Shown: positions 1 to 7,044, counted from the stretch's first letter. The stretch: DNA of 8,668 nucleotides from Christensenella sp. UBA1259 (GCA_002308755.1 DBVR01000046.1:39717-48384), one strand, 5' to 3'. Translations and numbers: made by a program. Notes: generated by a model from the letters alone, not told the origin.

Positions 1-36
1 CCGAAAACGCGTTTTTACGCGTTTTCGGGGGTTTTT
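1..36 (+). terminator. Rho-independent terminator of the upstream transcription unit
   Basis: A perfect 11-bp inverted repeat (CCGAAAACGCG at 1-11, CGCGTTTTCGG at 18-28) encloses a 6-nt loop (TTTTTA) and is followed by GGG and a run of five T at 32-36. This is the form of an intrinsic terminator for a gene that ends before the window. The stem may extend leftward if CCC precedes position 1, which cannot be seen. It separates the upstream unit from the histidine operon, so the operon depends on its own promoter. Confidence 0.8.
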
Positions 37-45
37 AACTTGTCA

Positions 46-68
46 GCCCGTCCGTATCCGCCCGTCCG
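46..68. repeat. Short direct repeat GCCCGTCCG x2 in the intergenic region
   Basis: The nonamer GCCCGTCCG occurs at 46-54 and again at 60-68, a 14-nt period, between the upstream terminator and the operon promoter. It lies 46 to 68 nt upstream of the -35 box. No function is known to me; it could be chance in a short G/C-rich stretch. The rest of this intergenic stretch (69-113) holds an A/T-rich block with the palindrome AAAAATTTTT at 84-93 and no gene. Confidence 0.4.
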
Positions 69-113
69 CAAAAACCTTCGGTAAAAAATTTTTGTTTTTC
101 GCCCGTTATTTCG

Positions 114-142
114 TTGACTTTACTACGGTGATGTGATAAAAT
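114..142 (+). promoter_or_regulatory. SigA-type promoter of the histidine operon
   Basis: The -35 box TTGACT (114-119) is separated by exactly 17 bp from the -10 box TAAAAT (137-142). Each matches the consensus at five of six positions. A TG at 134-135, one base before the -10, gives an extended -10 element. An A/T tract at about 82-99 lies upstream and could act as a weak UP-like element. Transcription should begin near 149, leaving about 17 nt of leader before the first ATG. That leader is too short for a T-box, riboswitch or leader-peptide attenuator, so control is expected at initiation, probably by the repressor encoded immediately downstream. Confidence 0.8.
119..140. promoter_or_regulatory. 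Candidate operator: imperfect palindrome inside the promoter
   Basis: A 22-bp imperfect palindrome with outer arms TTTA (119-122) and TAAA (137-140) and inner AC (125-126) and GT (133-134) sits between the -35 and -10 boxes and reaches into the -10. Six of eleven base pairs match. TrpR-family proteins bind palindromes as dimers, and one bound here would block RNA polymerase. The assignment to the adjacent regulator is inference; the symmetry is modest and could be chance. Confidence 0.3.
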
Positions 143-156
143 GATAAAGCGATAAA
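135..156. repeat. Three GATAAA direct repeats at 8-nt period over the start of transcription
   Basis: GATAAA occurs at 135-140, 143-148 and 151-156, each copy starting 8 nt after the last. The first copy overlaps the -10 box, the second lies just before the predicted transcription start and the third runs into the Shine-Dalgarno sequence of the first gene. The array is exact at the hexamer level; the two bases between copies differ (AT, GC). It may be a protein-binding array or simply reflect A-rich promoter and leader composition. Confidence 0.5.
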
Positions 157-165
157 GGAGAAATT

Positions 166-477
166 ATGAATATTTTCGGGAGCGAGTCGGTAAAAAGGCT
201 GTTTTCGGCAATAGCGAACTTAAAGACGGAAAAGGAGTGCGAAGATTTTTTCGCCGACCTTTGCACGATAAAAGAGATACAAGATATGGCGCAGCGTCTT
301 GAAACGGCTATACTTTTGAACGACGGCGAAAACTATCAGGCGATTTCGGCGAAAGTCGGGGTGAGCAGCGCGACGATAAGCAGGGTAAGCAGGTGCTTAA
401 ACTACGGTGCGGGCGGTTACAGGACGGTCATCGGCGAAATGACGGGAGAAAAAGACGGAAATGAAGATCAACGATAA
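166..477 (+). CDS. yerC: TrpR-family transcriptional regulator, YerC/YecD type (probable histidine operon repressor)
   Basis: The 103-residue protein is the usual size of the YerC/YecD branch of the TrpR repressor family: a small all-helical DNA-binding protein, probably dimeric. The helix-turn-helix lies at residues 57-85, with the family-typical stretches YQAISAKVGVSSATISRVS and RCLNYGAGGY. The N-terminal half (residues 5-50) carries the helical dimerisation core including TIKEIQDMAQRLE. The start is ATG preceded by AAGGAG (155-160) at 5 nt. The gene is first in the histidine operon and overlaps hisZG by 17 nt in another frame, so it is co-expressed with the pathway. YerC-like proteins next to histidine genes in Gram-positive bacteria have been proposed as histidine-responsive regulators (HisR). 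That role here, and autoregulation through the promoter, is inferred from context. The effector is not visible from sequence. Confidence 0.88.
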   Translation: MNIFGSESVKRLFSAIANLKTEKECEDFFADLCTIKEIQDMAQRLETAILLNDGENYQAISAKVGVSSATISRVSRCLNYGAGGYRTVIGEMTGEKDGNEDQR

Positions 478-2041
478 AGTCATAGGGCAGGCGGAAAGGA
501 TATCGCTTTTATTGCGCGAACTGTATTTTTCCTACGGGTACAGGGGATACCGCATGGGAAAGTTCGAAGAATACGACCTGTATTCCAAGAACAAGGAATT
601 TCTCGTGTCGGAAAACGTAATAACGTTTACCGACGGCGACGGGAAACTTATGGCGTTAAAGCCCGACGTTACGCTTTCGGTGATAAAGAACAACGCCTGC
701 GCGGCGGGCGAGATAAAGAAGATATTTTACGGCGAAAACGTTTACAGGGCGGTATCGGGCGCGAACTCCTTCAAGGAGATAATGCAGACGGGGTTGGAGT
801 GTTTCGGCGACATAAAAAAAGGCGAGATAACGGAAGTTATATGCCTTGCCGCAAAGAGTTTAAAGACCGTCTCTGCCGACTGCGTTCTGGACGTTTCGGA
901 CATTTCGGTGCTTAAAAGAATAGCGGCGGAATTGACGGACGGCAGTTTTTCCGCGGACGAGATAATAAAGTGCGTGGGTGAAAAGAATTTCGACGAACTT
1001 TCGCGCATGGCAAAGGAGTCTGGTAACGAAAAACTTTCCGCGTTTTCGGAACTTATCGGAATAAACGGCAGGATAAATGACGTTATGCCGAAACTTATCG
1101 CTGTTTGCGAGAAGATGGGCGACGCGTCTTTCGACGAGTTTTTAAGCGTGCTGAAAATAGTCGCAAAGGACGAGAACGCCGACGTGATAAACGTCGATTT
1201 TTCCGTCGTCGGGGACGTGAATTACTATAACGGTATAGTATTTAAAGGTTTCGTAAAAGGCGTACCCGCGCCGGTGCTTTCGGGCGGGCAGTACGACAAC
1301 CTTATGAAAAAATTGCAAAGAAGCGGCAAGGCGATAGGGTTCGCCGTGTATCTCGATACGCTGGAAAATTCGGGCGCGAACCTTCAAACGGAAGGGGAAG
1401 ACGGCTTCGTAAATATCGCGCTGCCGAAAGGGAGACTCGGCGAAAAGGTTTACGAAATATTCGCGGCGGCGGGGTACGAGTGCCCCGCGGTGTTAAATCC
1501 CAACCGCAAACTTATTCTGGAAAACGCCGACAAAAAGGTGCGGTATTTCTGGGTAAAACCTTCCGACGTAACTATATACGTCGAGCGCGGCGCGGCGGAT
1601 ATCGGCGTGGCGGGGAAAGACACTATTTTGGAATACGAGCCGGACGTGTATGAACTTCTCGACTTAAAAGAAGGCAAATGCCGTATGGCGGTAGCGGGTG
1701 TAAACGGGTTTACCGACGACGAGAGCAAAACTCTTCGCGTCGCCACCAAGTTTTCCAACGTAGCCAAAAACTTCTATATGGCGAAAGGCAGAGACATAGA
1801 CGTAATACGCCTTAACGGTTCGATAGAGATCGCGCCTATTTTAGGGCTTTCGGACGTGATAGTGGACATAGTGGAAACGGGCGCGACGCTACGGGAGAAT
1901 AACCTTTCGGTAGTGGAAACGATATGCCCGATAAGCGCAAGACTGATAGCCAACAAGTCCGCCAGCAAATTCAAGGGCAAAATAGTTGAAGAAATGCTCG
2001 AAAACCTTAAAAAAGCGGTGGACGCGAAGGAAAAATCATGA
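461..2041 (+). CDS. hisZG: HisZ-HisG fusion: ATP phosphoribosyltransferase regulatory subunit joined to the short-form catalytic subunit
   Basis: This 526-residue protein carries out the first, committed step: ATP + PRPP to N1-(5-phosphoribosyl)-ATP. Residues 1-300 are HisZ, a class II aminoacyl-tRNA-synthetase paralogue, with LMALKPDVTLSVIKN (63-77), IFYGENVYRA (88-97) and the motif-3-like SGGQYDN...GFAVYLD (274-299). The synthetase RGLDYY motif appears as GDVNYY (251-256), so its arginine is absent, and there is no anticodon-binding domain; it is not a working HisRS. Residues 316-526 are short-form HisG, starting FVNIALPKGRLGEKVYEIF and containing the PRPP loop DIVETGATLREN (469-480). The C-terminal ACT-like regulatory domain of long HisG is missing, as expected when HisZ is present. 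A hydrophilic linker (about 301-315) joins the halves with no stop and no internal start. The ATG follows GGGAGAA (444-450) at 10 nt. The two subunits are normally separate proteins forming a hetero-octamer; HisZ carries histidine feedback. Confidence 0.93.
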   Translation: MKINDKVIGQAERISLLLRELYFSYGYRGYRMGKFEEYDLYSKNKEFLVSENVITFTDGDGKLMALKPDVTLSVIKNNACAAGEIKKIFYGENVYRAVSGANSFKEIMQTGLECFGDIKKGEITEVICLAAKSLKTVSADCVLDVSDISVLKRIAAELTDGSFSADEIIKCVGEKNFDELSRMAKESGNEKLSAFSELIGINGRINDVMPKLIAVCEKMGDASFDEFLSVLKIVAKDENADVINVDFSVVGDVNYYNGIVFKGFVKGVPAPVLSGGQYDNLMKKLQRSGKAIGFAVYLDTLENSGANLQTEGEDGFVNIALPKGRLGEKVYEIFAAAGYECPAVLNPNRKLILENADKKVRYFWVKPSDVTIYVERGAADIGVAGKDTILEYEPDVYELLDLKEGKCRMAVAGVNGFTDDESKTLRVATKFSNVAKNFYMAKGRDIDVIRLNGSIEIAPILGLSDVIVDIVETGATLRENNLSVVETICPISARLIANKSASKFKGKIVEEMLENLKKAVDAKEKS

Positions 2042-3315
2042 TAAAAATACTGAAATTCGACGAAGTCGATAAAAAAGATATTTTTTCGCGGGCGACGGCG
2101 AAAGTCGACGTAGAAAAGACCGTTTCGGAGATAATAGCCGACGTTATCGAAAATAAGGACGCCGCGCTTAAAAAGTATTGCGAAAAATTCGACGGCGCAA
2201 GCCTTTCGTCTTTGAAAGTTTCGGACGAAGAAATAAACGACGCGATAAAAGTCGTAGATCAGAGTCTTTTGGCGGTGATAAAACGCGCCGCCGACAATAT
2301 CCGCGCCTTTCACGAAAAGCAGGTAAGGACGGGGTTCGAATTCGTCAATCCCGACGGCGGGGTCGTCGGGCAGAAAATAACGCCGATAGAAAGCGTGGGA
2401 GTATACGTTCCCGGGGGAACGGCGGCGTATCCGTCCACCGTGCTTATGGACGTTATTCCGGCAAAGATCGCGGGGGTAAAAAGGATAGTTATGGTAACCC
2501 CGTCGAAAGGCGGCGTGATATCGCCGGTTATCCTTGCCGCGGCGAAGGTAGCTGGGGTAAACGAGATATATAAAATAGGCGGCGCGCAGGCAGTCGCGGC
2601 GCTTGCCTACGGTACGGAGAGCGTGGAAAAAGTCGATAAGATAGTGGGACCGGGCAACGCCTTCGTCGCCGAAGCCAAAAGACAGGTGTTCGGCAAAGTG
2701 GCGATAGACACTATCGCGGGACCAAGCGAAATACTCGTCGTTTCCGACGGCAAAAGCAATCCGTCGCATATCGCCGCCGACCTTTTATCGCAGGCGGAAC
2801 ACGACAAAATGGCGAGCGCGGTGCTTATCACCGACGACTGTCAGTTTGCGGAAAAGGTAAAAGACGAGATAGAAAAACGGATAGTATCGCTTAAAAGACG
2901 GGATATCGCCCGCGCTTCCATAGACGACAACGGCAAGATAATAGTGGCAAAGGATATAAAAAAAGCGATAGAAATAGCCAACGAGATAGCCCCCGAACAT
3001 CTGGAACTGTGTTTAAGCGAGCCTTTCGAGTACTTAAAACTCGTAAAGAACGCGGGTTCGGTGTTTCTCGGCAGGTACACGCCGGAAGCACTCGGCGACT
3101 ATATGGCGGGACCGAACCACACCCTTCCGACGGGCGGTGCGGCGAAATTTTCCAGCCCGCTTTCGGTGGACGATTTTATAAAGAAGACGCAGTACGTTTA
3201 TTACGACGAGAGCGCGGAGAATAAAGTAGCCGACTCGGTCGCGCTTTTTGCGGAAAGCGAAGGGCTTACCGCCCACGCCGAGAGCGTTACCGTAAGGAGA
3301 AAAAAAGATGAGTAA
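2038..3315 (+). CDS. hisD: Histidinol dehydrogenase
   Basis: HisD oxidises L-histidinol to L-histidine in two NAD-dependent steps through histidinal, the last two reactions of the pathway, in the cytoplasm. The 425 residues match the usual length of about 430. Signature segments are VGPGNAFVAEAKRQVFG (203-219) and DTIAGPSEI (224-232). By alignment to the well-studied enzyme, the zinc ligands correspond to Gln252, His255 (SQAEHDK), Asp354 (LGDYMAG) and His413 (LTAHAES), and the catalytic pair to Glu320-His321 (APEHLEL). His361 lies in GPNHTLPTGG. All key residues are present, so the enzyme should be active. The start ATG overlaps the hisZG stop as ATGA, with AAGG (2027-2030) 7 nt upstream. The overlap suggests translational coupling. 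Confidence 0.97.
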   Translation: MIKILKFDEVDKKDIFSRATAKVDVEKTVSEIIADVIENKDAALKKYCEKFDGASLSSLKVSDEEINDAIKVVDQSLLAVIKRAADNIRAFHEKQVRTGFEFVNPDGGVVGQKITPIESVGVYVPGGTAAYPSTVLMDVIPAKIAGVKRIVMVTPSKGGVISPVILAAAKVAGVNEIYKIGGAQAVAALAYGTESVEKVDKIVGPGNAFVAEAKRQVFGKVAIDTIAGPSEILVVSDGKSNPSHIAADLLSQAEHDKMASAVLITDDCQFAEKVKDEIEKRIVSLKRRDIARASIDDNGKIIVAKDIKKAIEIANEIAPEHLELCLSEPFEYLKLVKNAGSVFLGRYTPEALGDYMAGPNHTLPTGGAAKFSSPLSVDDFIKKTQYVYYDESAENKVADSVALFAESEGLTAHAESVTVRRKKDE

Positions 3316-4369
3316 GTTTTTGAAAGCGGAATATAAAGAACTTTCGCCCTACGTTCCCGGCGAACAGCCGAAGGACAGGGCGTACGTCAAACTGAACACC
3401 AACGAATCGCCGTTTCCGCCGTCGCCTTTCGCCCTTAAACTGTTAAGGGAATCGGCGGAAGGCAACAATCTTTATCCCGATCCCGAATACACGGCGATAA
3501 GGAACGTCGCCGCCGAAAAACTCGGCGTAGGAAAAGAAAACGTTCTTTTCACCAACGGTTCGGACGAAGCGTTAAGTTTTGCTTACGCGGCGTACTGCGC
3601 GGGCAAAACCGCGGTTTTCGCCGATATAACTTACGGGTTTTACGAAGTTTTCGCGGATTTTTACGGCGCGAAAAAGAAGATAATACCCTTAAAGAAAGAT
3701 TTTACGCTGTGTGTGAACGACTATAAAAACGCGGGCGGCACGGTGTTTATCGCTAACCCCAACGCACCGACGGGACTGCTTTTAACGACGGAAGAAATAG
3801 AGACCGTACTGAAAGGCAACCCCGATAACGTCGTCGTAGTGGACGAAGCGTATATCGATTTCGGCGGGCAAAGCGCAGTACCGCTTATAAAAAAATACGA
3901 CAATCTTATCGTGGTAAGGACGTTTTCCAAGTCGAGATCTTTGGCGGGAATACGTCTCGGTATGGCGATAGCGGACGAAAAACTTATAAAAGACCTTAAA
4001 CTCGTTAAATACTCGACTAACCCCTATAACGTGTCGGGAGCGGGGGTGTACGCAGGGATAGGCGCGCTTCTCGACGAAGAATACTTTCTTTTTACGTGTG
4101 CGAAAATAATAGCAAACAGGGAAAAAATGAAAAAAGAACTTGCCCGTCAGGGGTTTTCGGTTACCGATTCGGCGGCGAATTTCGTCTTTGCGAAACGCGA
4201 CGGCATAAGCGGAGAAAAACTGTACCTTGCGCTTAAAGAAAAGGGCGTTCTGGTAAGGTATTTCAACAAGCGCGGGATAGAAGATTACGTCAGGATAACG
4301 GTGGGAAACGACGAAGAAGTAAACGCCCTTCTTACCGCGACCGGAGAGATAGTAAAGGAGAAATTATGA
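3308..4369 (+). CDS. hisC: Histidinol-phosphate aminotransferase
   Basis: HisC transfers an amino group from glutamate to imidazole acetol phosphate, giving L-histidinol phosphate. It is a PLP-dependent class I/II (fold type I) aminotransferase of 353 residues, normal for the family. Visible motifs are LNTNESPFPPSP (29-40), NPNAPTG (150-156), the PLP-contacting aspartate in VVVDEAYIDF (176-185, Asp179), the Schiff-base lysine Lys208 in TFSKSRSLAGIRLG, and the substrate-carboxylate arginine in YVRITVG (Arg329). A CobD-like paralogue has similar motifs, but the position between hisD and hisB settles the role. The ATG lies 8 nt inside the end of hisD and follows AAGGAG (3294-3299) at 8 nt. Confidence 0.96.
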   Translation: MSKFLKAEYKELSPYVPGEQPKDRAYVKLNTNESPFPPSPFALKLLRESAEGNNLYPDPEYTAIRNVAAEKLGVGKENVLFTNGSDEALSFAYAAYCAGKTAVFADITYGFYEVFADFYGAKKKIIPLKKDFTLCVNDYKNAGGTVFIANPNAPTGLLLTTEEIETVLKGNPDNVVVVDEAYIDFGGQSAVPLIKKYDNLIVVRTFSKSRSLAGIRLGMAIADEKLIKDLKLVKYSTNPYNVSGAGVYAGIGALLDEEYFLFTCAKIIANREKMKKELARQGFSVTDSAANFVFAKRDGISGEKLYLALKEKGVLVRYFNKRGIEDYVRITVGNDEEVNALLTATGEIVKEKL

Positions 4370-4953
4370 GGACCGCCACTATAAAAAGAAAGACCGCGGA
4401 AACGGATATATCTTTGTATCTTAACCTTGACGGCACGGGGAAAAGAGAAATAAACACGGGTTGCGGGTTTTTGGATCACATGCTGGAACTTTTTGCGGCG
4501 CACGGAAGATTCGACTTAAAAGTAACCTGCATAGGCGATACTTACGTCGATTATCACCACACGACGGAAGACATCGGAATCGCGCTCGGGCAGGCGTTTT
4601 ATAAGGCGCTCGGCGACAAAAGGGGAATAACCCGTTACGGCGACAGTATTATCGTTATGGACGAAGCGGTGGTTATGACCTGCGTGGACTTTTCGGGCAG
4701 GGTGTTCCTTAATTGCGACCTTAAAATCCCCGCGCAGAAAGTGGGGGATTTCGACACCGAACTTACGGAAGAATTTTTCTACGGCTTTGCGAGAAACGCA
4801 ACCGTTTCCATGCACTTAAAAACGCTTTCGGGCAAGAATTCGCACCATATAATAGAAGGGGCGTTCAAGTCTGCGGCGAGAAGCCTTCGGGACGCCGTGA
4901 AGACGGACGAAAAATTTACGGGAGATATCCCGTCTACAAAAGGAGTTTTATGA
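4366..4953 (+). CDS. hisB: Imidazoleglycerol-phosphate dehydratase (monofunctional)
   Basis: HisB dehydrates imidazole glycerol phosphate to imidazole acetol phosphate using manganese. The 195 residues cover only the dehydratase domain; the HAD phosphatase half of enterobacterial HisB is absent, and the phosphatase is supplied by the PHP gene at the operon end. Metal-binding motifs are LDHMLELFAAHG (36-47), DYHHTTEDIGIALG (62-75) and GKNSHHIIEGAFKS (156-169), with the repeated HHxxE pattern of the two half-domains, plus the terminal STKGVL. The enzyme family forms 24-mers. The start overlaps the hisC stop as ATGA and follows AAGGAG (4355-4360) at 5 nt, within the same 14-base initiation sequence used by the first gene and hisIE. 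Confidence 0.97.
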   Translation: MRTATIKRKTAETDISLYLNLDGTGKREINTGCGFLDHMLELFAAHGRFDLKVTCIGDTYVDYHHTTEDIGIALGQAFYKALGDKRGITRYGDSIIVMDEAVVMTCVDFSGRVFLNCDLKIPAQKVGDFDTELTEEFFYGFARNATVSMHLKTLSGKNSHHIIEGAFKSAARSLRDAVKTDEKFTGDIPSTKGVL

Positions 4954-5573
4954 GCACCGTTATCGTGGATTACGGCGTAGGAAACCTGTTTTCGCTTAAA
5001 TCTTCCTTCGCGGCGATAGGGGAAAGGGCTTTCGTTACCGAGTCGAAAGAAGATATTGCAAACGCCGAAAGGGTGATACTACCGGGGGTCGGTGCGTTTT
5101 CCGACGCCGCCGAAAAGTTAAGAAAGACGGGGCTTAAAGAAGCGGTCGTTTTCGCCGCCGAAAAGGGCACGCCCGTTTTGGGGATATGTCTCGGTATGCA
5201 ACTTTTATTCGACAGAAGTTTCGAGTACGGCGTGCACGACGGGCTGAAACTTATAAAAGGCGAGATAACCGCCTTAGATAACGACGGCGGGAGATTGAAG
5301 ATACCGCATATCGGGTGGAATTTTCTGCGGTTTACCAAGCCCCACCCGTTGTTTAAGTACGTAAAGGAAGGGGAGTACGTCTACTTCGTACACTCTTTCG
5401 CGGCGACGGGTTGCGAAGAAAGCGTTATAGCCGAAACGGAATACAACCGTCCCGTAACCGCGGCGGCGGCGCATAAAAACGTTATGGGCTGTCAGTTCCA
5501 TCCCGAAAAGAGCGGGGATACGGGGCTTAAAATACTCAAAGCCTTCTGTGAGATAAAAAGGGGTACGCTATGA
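4950..5573 (+). CDS. hisH: Imidazole glycerol phosphate synthase, glutaminase subunit
   Basis: HisH is the class I glutamine amidotransferase subunit that hydrolyses glutamine and feeds ammonia through HisF to build the imidazole ring. The 207 residues match the family length. The triad is Cys80 in LGICLGMQLLF, His184 and Glu186 in CQFHPEKSG. The oxyanion-strand sequence LPGVGAFSDA (44-53) and the N-terminal VDYGVGNLFSLKSSF (6-20) are typical. PHIGWN (119-124) lies in the usual interface region with HisF. The ATG overlaps the hisB stop (ATGA) and has AAGGAG (4940-4945) 4 nt upstream. It works with HisF encoded two genes later, and both are needed for physiological activity. Confidence 0.97.
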   Translation: MSTVIVDYGVGNLFSLKSSFAAIGERAFVTESKEDIANAERVILPGVGAFSDAAEKLRKTGLKEAVVFAAEKGTPVLGICLGMQLLFDRSFEYGVHDGLKLIKGEITALDNDGGRLKIPHIGWNFLRFTKPHPLFKYVKEGEYVYFVHSFAATGCEESVIAETEYNRPVTAAAAHKNVMGCQFHPEKSGDTGLKILKAFCEIKRGTL

Positions 5574-6280
5574 TAATTTTTCCCGCGATAGACGTTCTTA
5601 ATAAAAAGGCGGTAAGGCTTTTTAAGGGCGAATACGACAAAAAGACGGAATACGGCGATCCTGCGTTTTTCGCCGAAGAATTCAAAAAACAGGGCGCGAC
5701 GCATATCCATACCGTAGATTTGGACGGGGCGAAAGCGGGTTTTCCCGTAAACTTCGACACGATAGTAAACGTCAAAAAGACGACGGGGCTTTTCGTGGAA
5801 GTGGGCGGCGGCATAAGGGAAATGAAAACCGCGGAAAACTATATAAACGCGGGAATAGACAGGGTAATACTCGGAACATCCGCGATACGCGACGTAAAGT
5901 TTCTCGAAACCGCGGTCAGAACTTTCGGTGAAAAGATAGCCGTCGGCGCGGATATAAAAAACGGATATATCGCCGTCAACGGCTGGACGGAAAGTTCGGA
6001 AGAAGACGTTTTTTCGTTTCTTCGTAAAATGGAGGGCGCGGGGGTAAAGACCGTTATCTGCACCGACGTATCCAAAGACGGCGTTATGCGGGGCGCGAAT
6101 ATCGAACTTTACGAAAAACTGACTTCCCGTTTTTCTCTCGATATAATAGCGTCGGGCGGGGTTTCGGATATAAGCGATATAATCGCGCTTAAAAATCTCG
6201 GACTTTACGGCGCGATAGTGGGAAAGGCATATTACAGCGGCAAGATATCGATTTTACGCGCGATAGAGGTGGCAAAGTGA
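5570..6280 (+). CDS. hisA: ProFAR isomerase (HisA)
   Basis: HisA is a TIM-barrel isomerase that opens the ribose ring of ProFAR by an Amadori rearrangement to give PRFAR, the substrate of HisH/HisF. The 236 residues are typical. The general acid/base pair corresponds to Asp8 (FPAIDVLNKKAVRL) and probably Asp128 (VGADIKNGYIAVNGW), with the second phosphate/catalytic half-barrel motif CTDVSKDGVMRGAN (164-177). Phosphate-binding loops VGGGIRE (78-84) and ASGGVSD (194-200) are clear. It is an internally duplicated barrel related to HisF. A PriA-like bifunctional role (with TrpF activity) is known in actinobacteria but is not suggested here. The ATG overlaps the hisH stop (ATGA) and follows AAGGGG (5558-5563) at 6 nt. 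Confidence 0.96.
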   Translation: MIIFPAIDVLNKKAVRLFKGEYDKKTEYGDPAFFAEEFKKQGATHIHTVDLDGAKAGFPVNFDTIVNVKKTTGLFVEVGGGIREMKTAENYINAGIDRVILGTSAIRDVKFLETAVRTFGEKIAVGADIKNGYIAVNGWTESSEEDVFSFLRKMEGAGVKTVICTDVSKDGVMRGANIELYEKLTSRFSLDIIASGGVSDISDIIALKNLGLYGAIVGKAYYSGKISILRAIEVAK

Positions 6281-7035
6281 TAACAAAAAGGATAATACCC
6301 TGTCTCGACGTGAAAGACGGAAAAGTGGTAAAAGGCGTGAATTTCACGGGGTTAAAGGACGTTTCTTCGCCCGTGGAACTCGCGGACTTTTACAGTAAAA
6401 GCGGCGCGGACGAGTTGGTGTTTTACGATATAACGGCGTCTGCGGAAGGCAGGGCGCTTTTTACCGAAGTATTAAAAAAGACTGCCGAAAAGGTCTTTAT
6501 ACCCCTTACCGTCGGCGGCGGAATAAACACGCTCGACGATTTCGACAGGGTGTTAAAGTGCGGCGCGGATAAAGTCAGCGTCAATTCGGGGGCGATAAAA
6601 GATCCGTCGCTCGTTAATAACGCCGCGAAATTGTACGGCGATCAATGCGTGGTGCTGTCCGCGGACGTAAAAAGGGTGAACGGTAAGTTCACGGTGTTTG
6701 CGAAGGGCGGCAGGGAAAACACCGGTATGGACGCCGTGGAGTGGATAAAACGCTGCGTGGACTCGGGCGCGGGGGAAGTGGTCGTCAATTCCATAGATAC
6801 CGACGGGGTGAAAGGCGGTTTCGATCTGGAAATGTTAAAAGCCGTGTGCGACGCGGTATCCGTACCCGTCATAGCGTCGGGCGGCGCGGGAAAGACGGAA
6901 GATTTCATAACGCTTTTTAAAACGCTGCCGAGAGTGGACGCGGGGCTTGCCGCGTCGGTGTTTCACTTCGGCGAGATAAATATAAAGGAACTAAAACGGG
7001 AAATGGCGAAAAACGGTATTCCCGCGAGAATATAA
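6277..7035 (+). CDS. hisF: Imidazole glycerol phosphate synthase, cyclase subunit (GTG start)
   Basis: HisF uses ammonia delivered by HisH to convert PRFAR into imidazole glycerol phosphate and AICAR, the latter returning to purine synthesis. It is a 252-residue TIM barrel. The catalytic aspartates correspond to Asp11 (IPCLDVKDGKVVKGVNF) and Asp130 (LSADVKRVNGKF). Other signatures are LTVGGGI (77-83), DTDGVKGGFDLE (174-185), ASGGAG (200-205) and the near-terminal AASVFHFGEI (225-234) and NGIPARI. Translation begins at GTG, which overlaps the hisA stop as GTGA; it is the only non-ATG start in the operon, and AGAGGTGG (6265-6272) stands 4 nt upstream. The next in-frame ATG would remove the catalytic strand, so GTG must be the start. 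Confidence 0.96.
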   Translation: MITKRIIPCLDVKDGKVVKGVNFTGLKDVSSPVELADFYSKSGADELVFYDITASAEGRALFTEVLKKTAEKVFIPLTVGGGINTLDDFDRVLKCGADKVSVNSGAIKDPSLVNNAAKLYGDQCVVLSADVKRVNGKFTVFAKGGRENTGMDAVEWIKRCVDSGAGEVVVNSIDTDGVKGGFDLEMLKAVCDAVSVPVIASGGAGKTEDFITLFKTLPRVDAGLAASVFHFGEINIKELKREMAKNGIPARI

Positions 7036-7044
7036 GGAGAAATT

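Noticed and set aside
143..165. His T-box, riboswitch or leader-peptide attenuator before the first gene
   Set aside because: The predicted leader is only about 17 nt and contains no hairpin pair or His-codon run. The hairpin at 1-28 is upstream of the promoter and belongs to the previous unit.
461..1360. Functional histidyl-tRNA synthetase
   Set aside because: The segment lacks the anticodon-binding domain, has GDVNYY instead of the RGLDYY motif, and is fused to HisG. It is HisZ.
2178..2573. 131-codon plus-strand frame inside hisD
   Set aside because: The product is an Arg/Gly-rich low-complexity shadow of hisD in another frame, and all HisD catalytic motifs are in the main frame.
1774..2769. 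Long open frame of 331 codons on the minus strand across the hisZG/hisD junction
   Set aside because: It lies opposite two clearly recognised genes, its translation is rich in Arg, Tyr and Phe with no known motif, and it arises from the codon bias of the sense genes. The minus-strand frame at 6991-7653 is rejected for the same reason.
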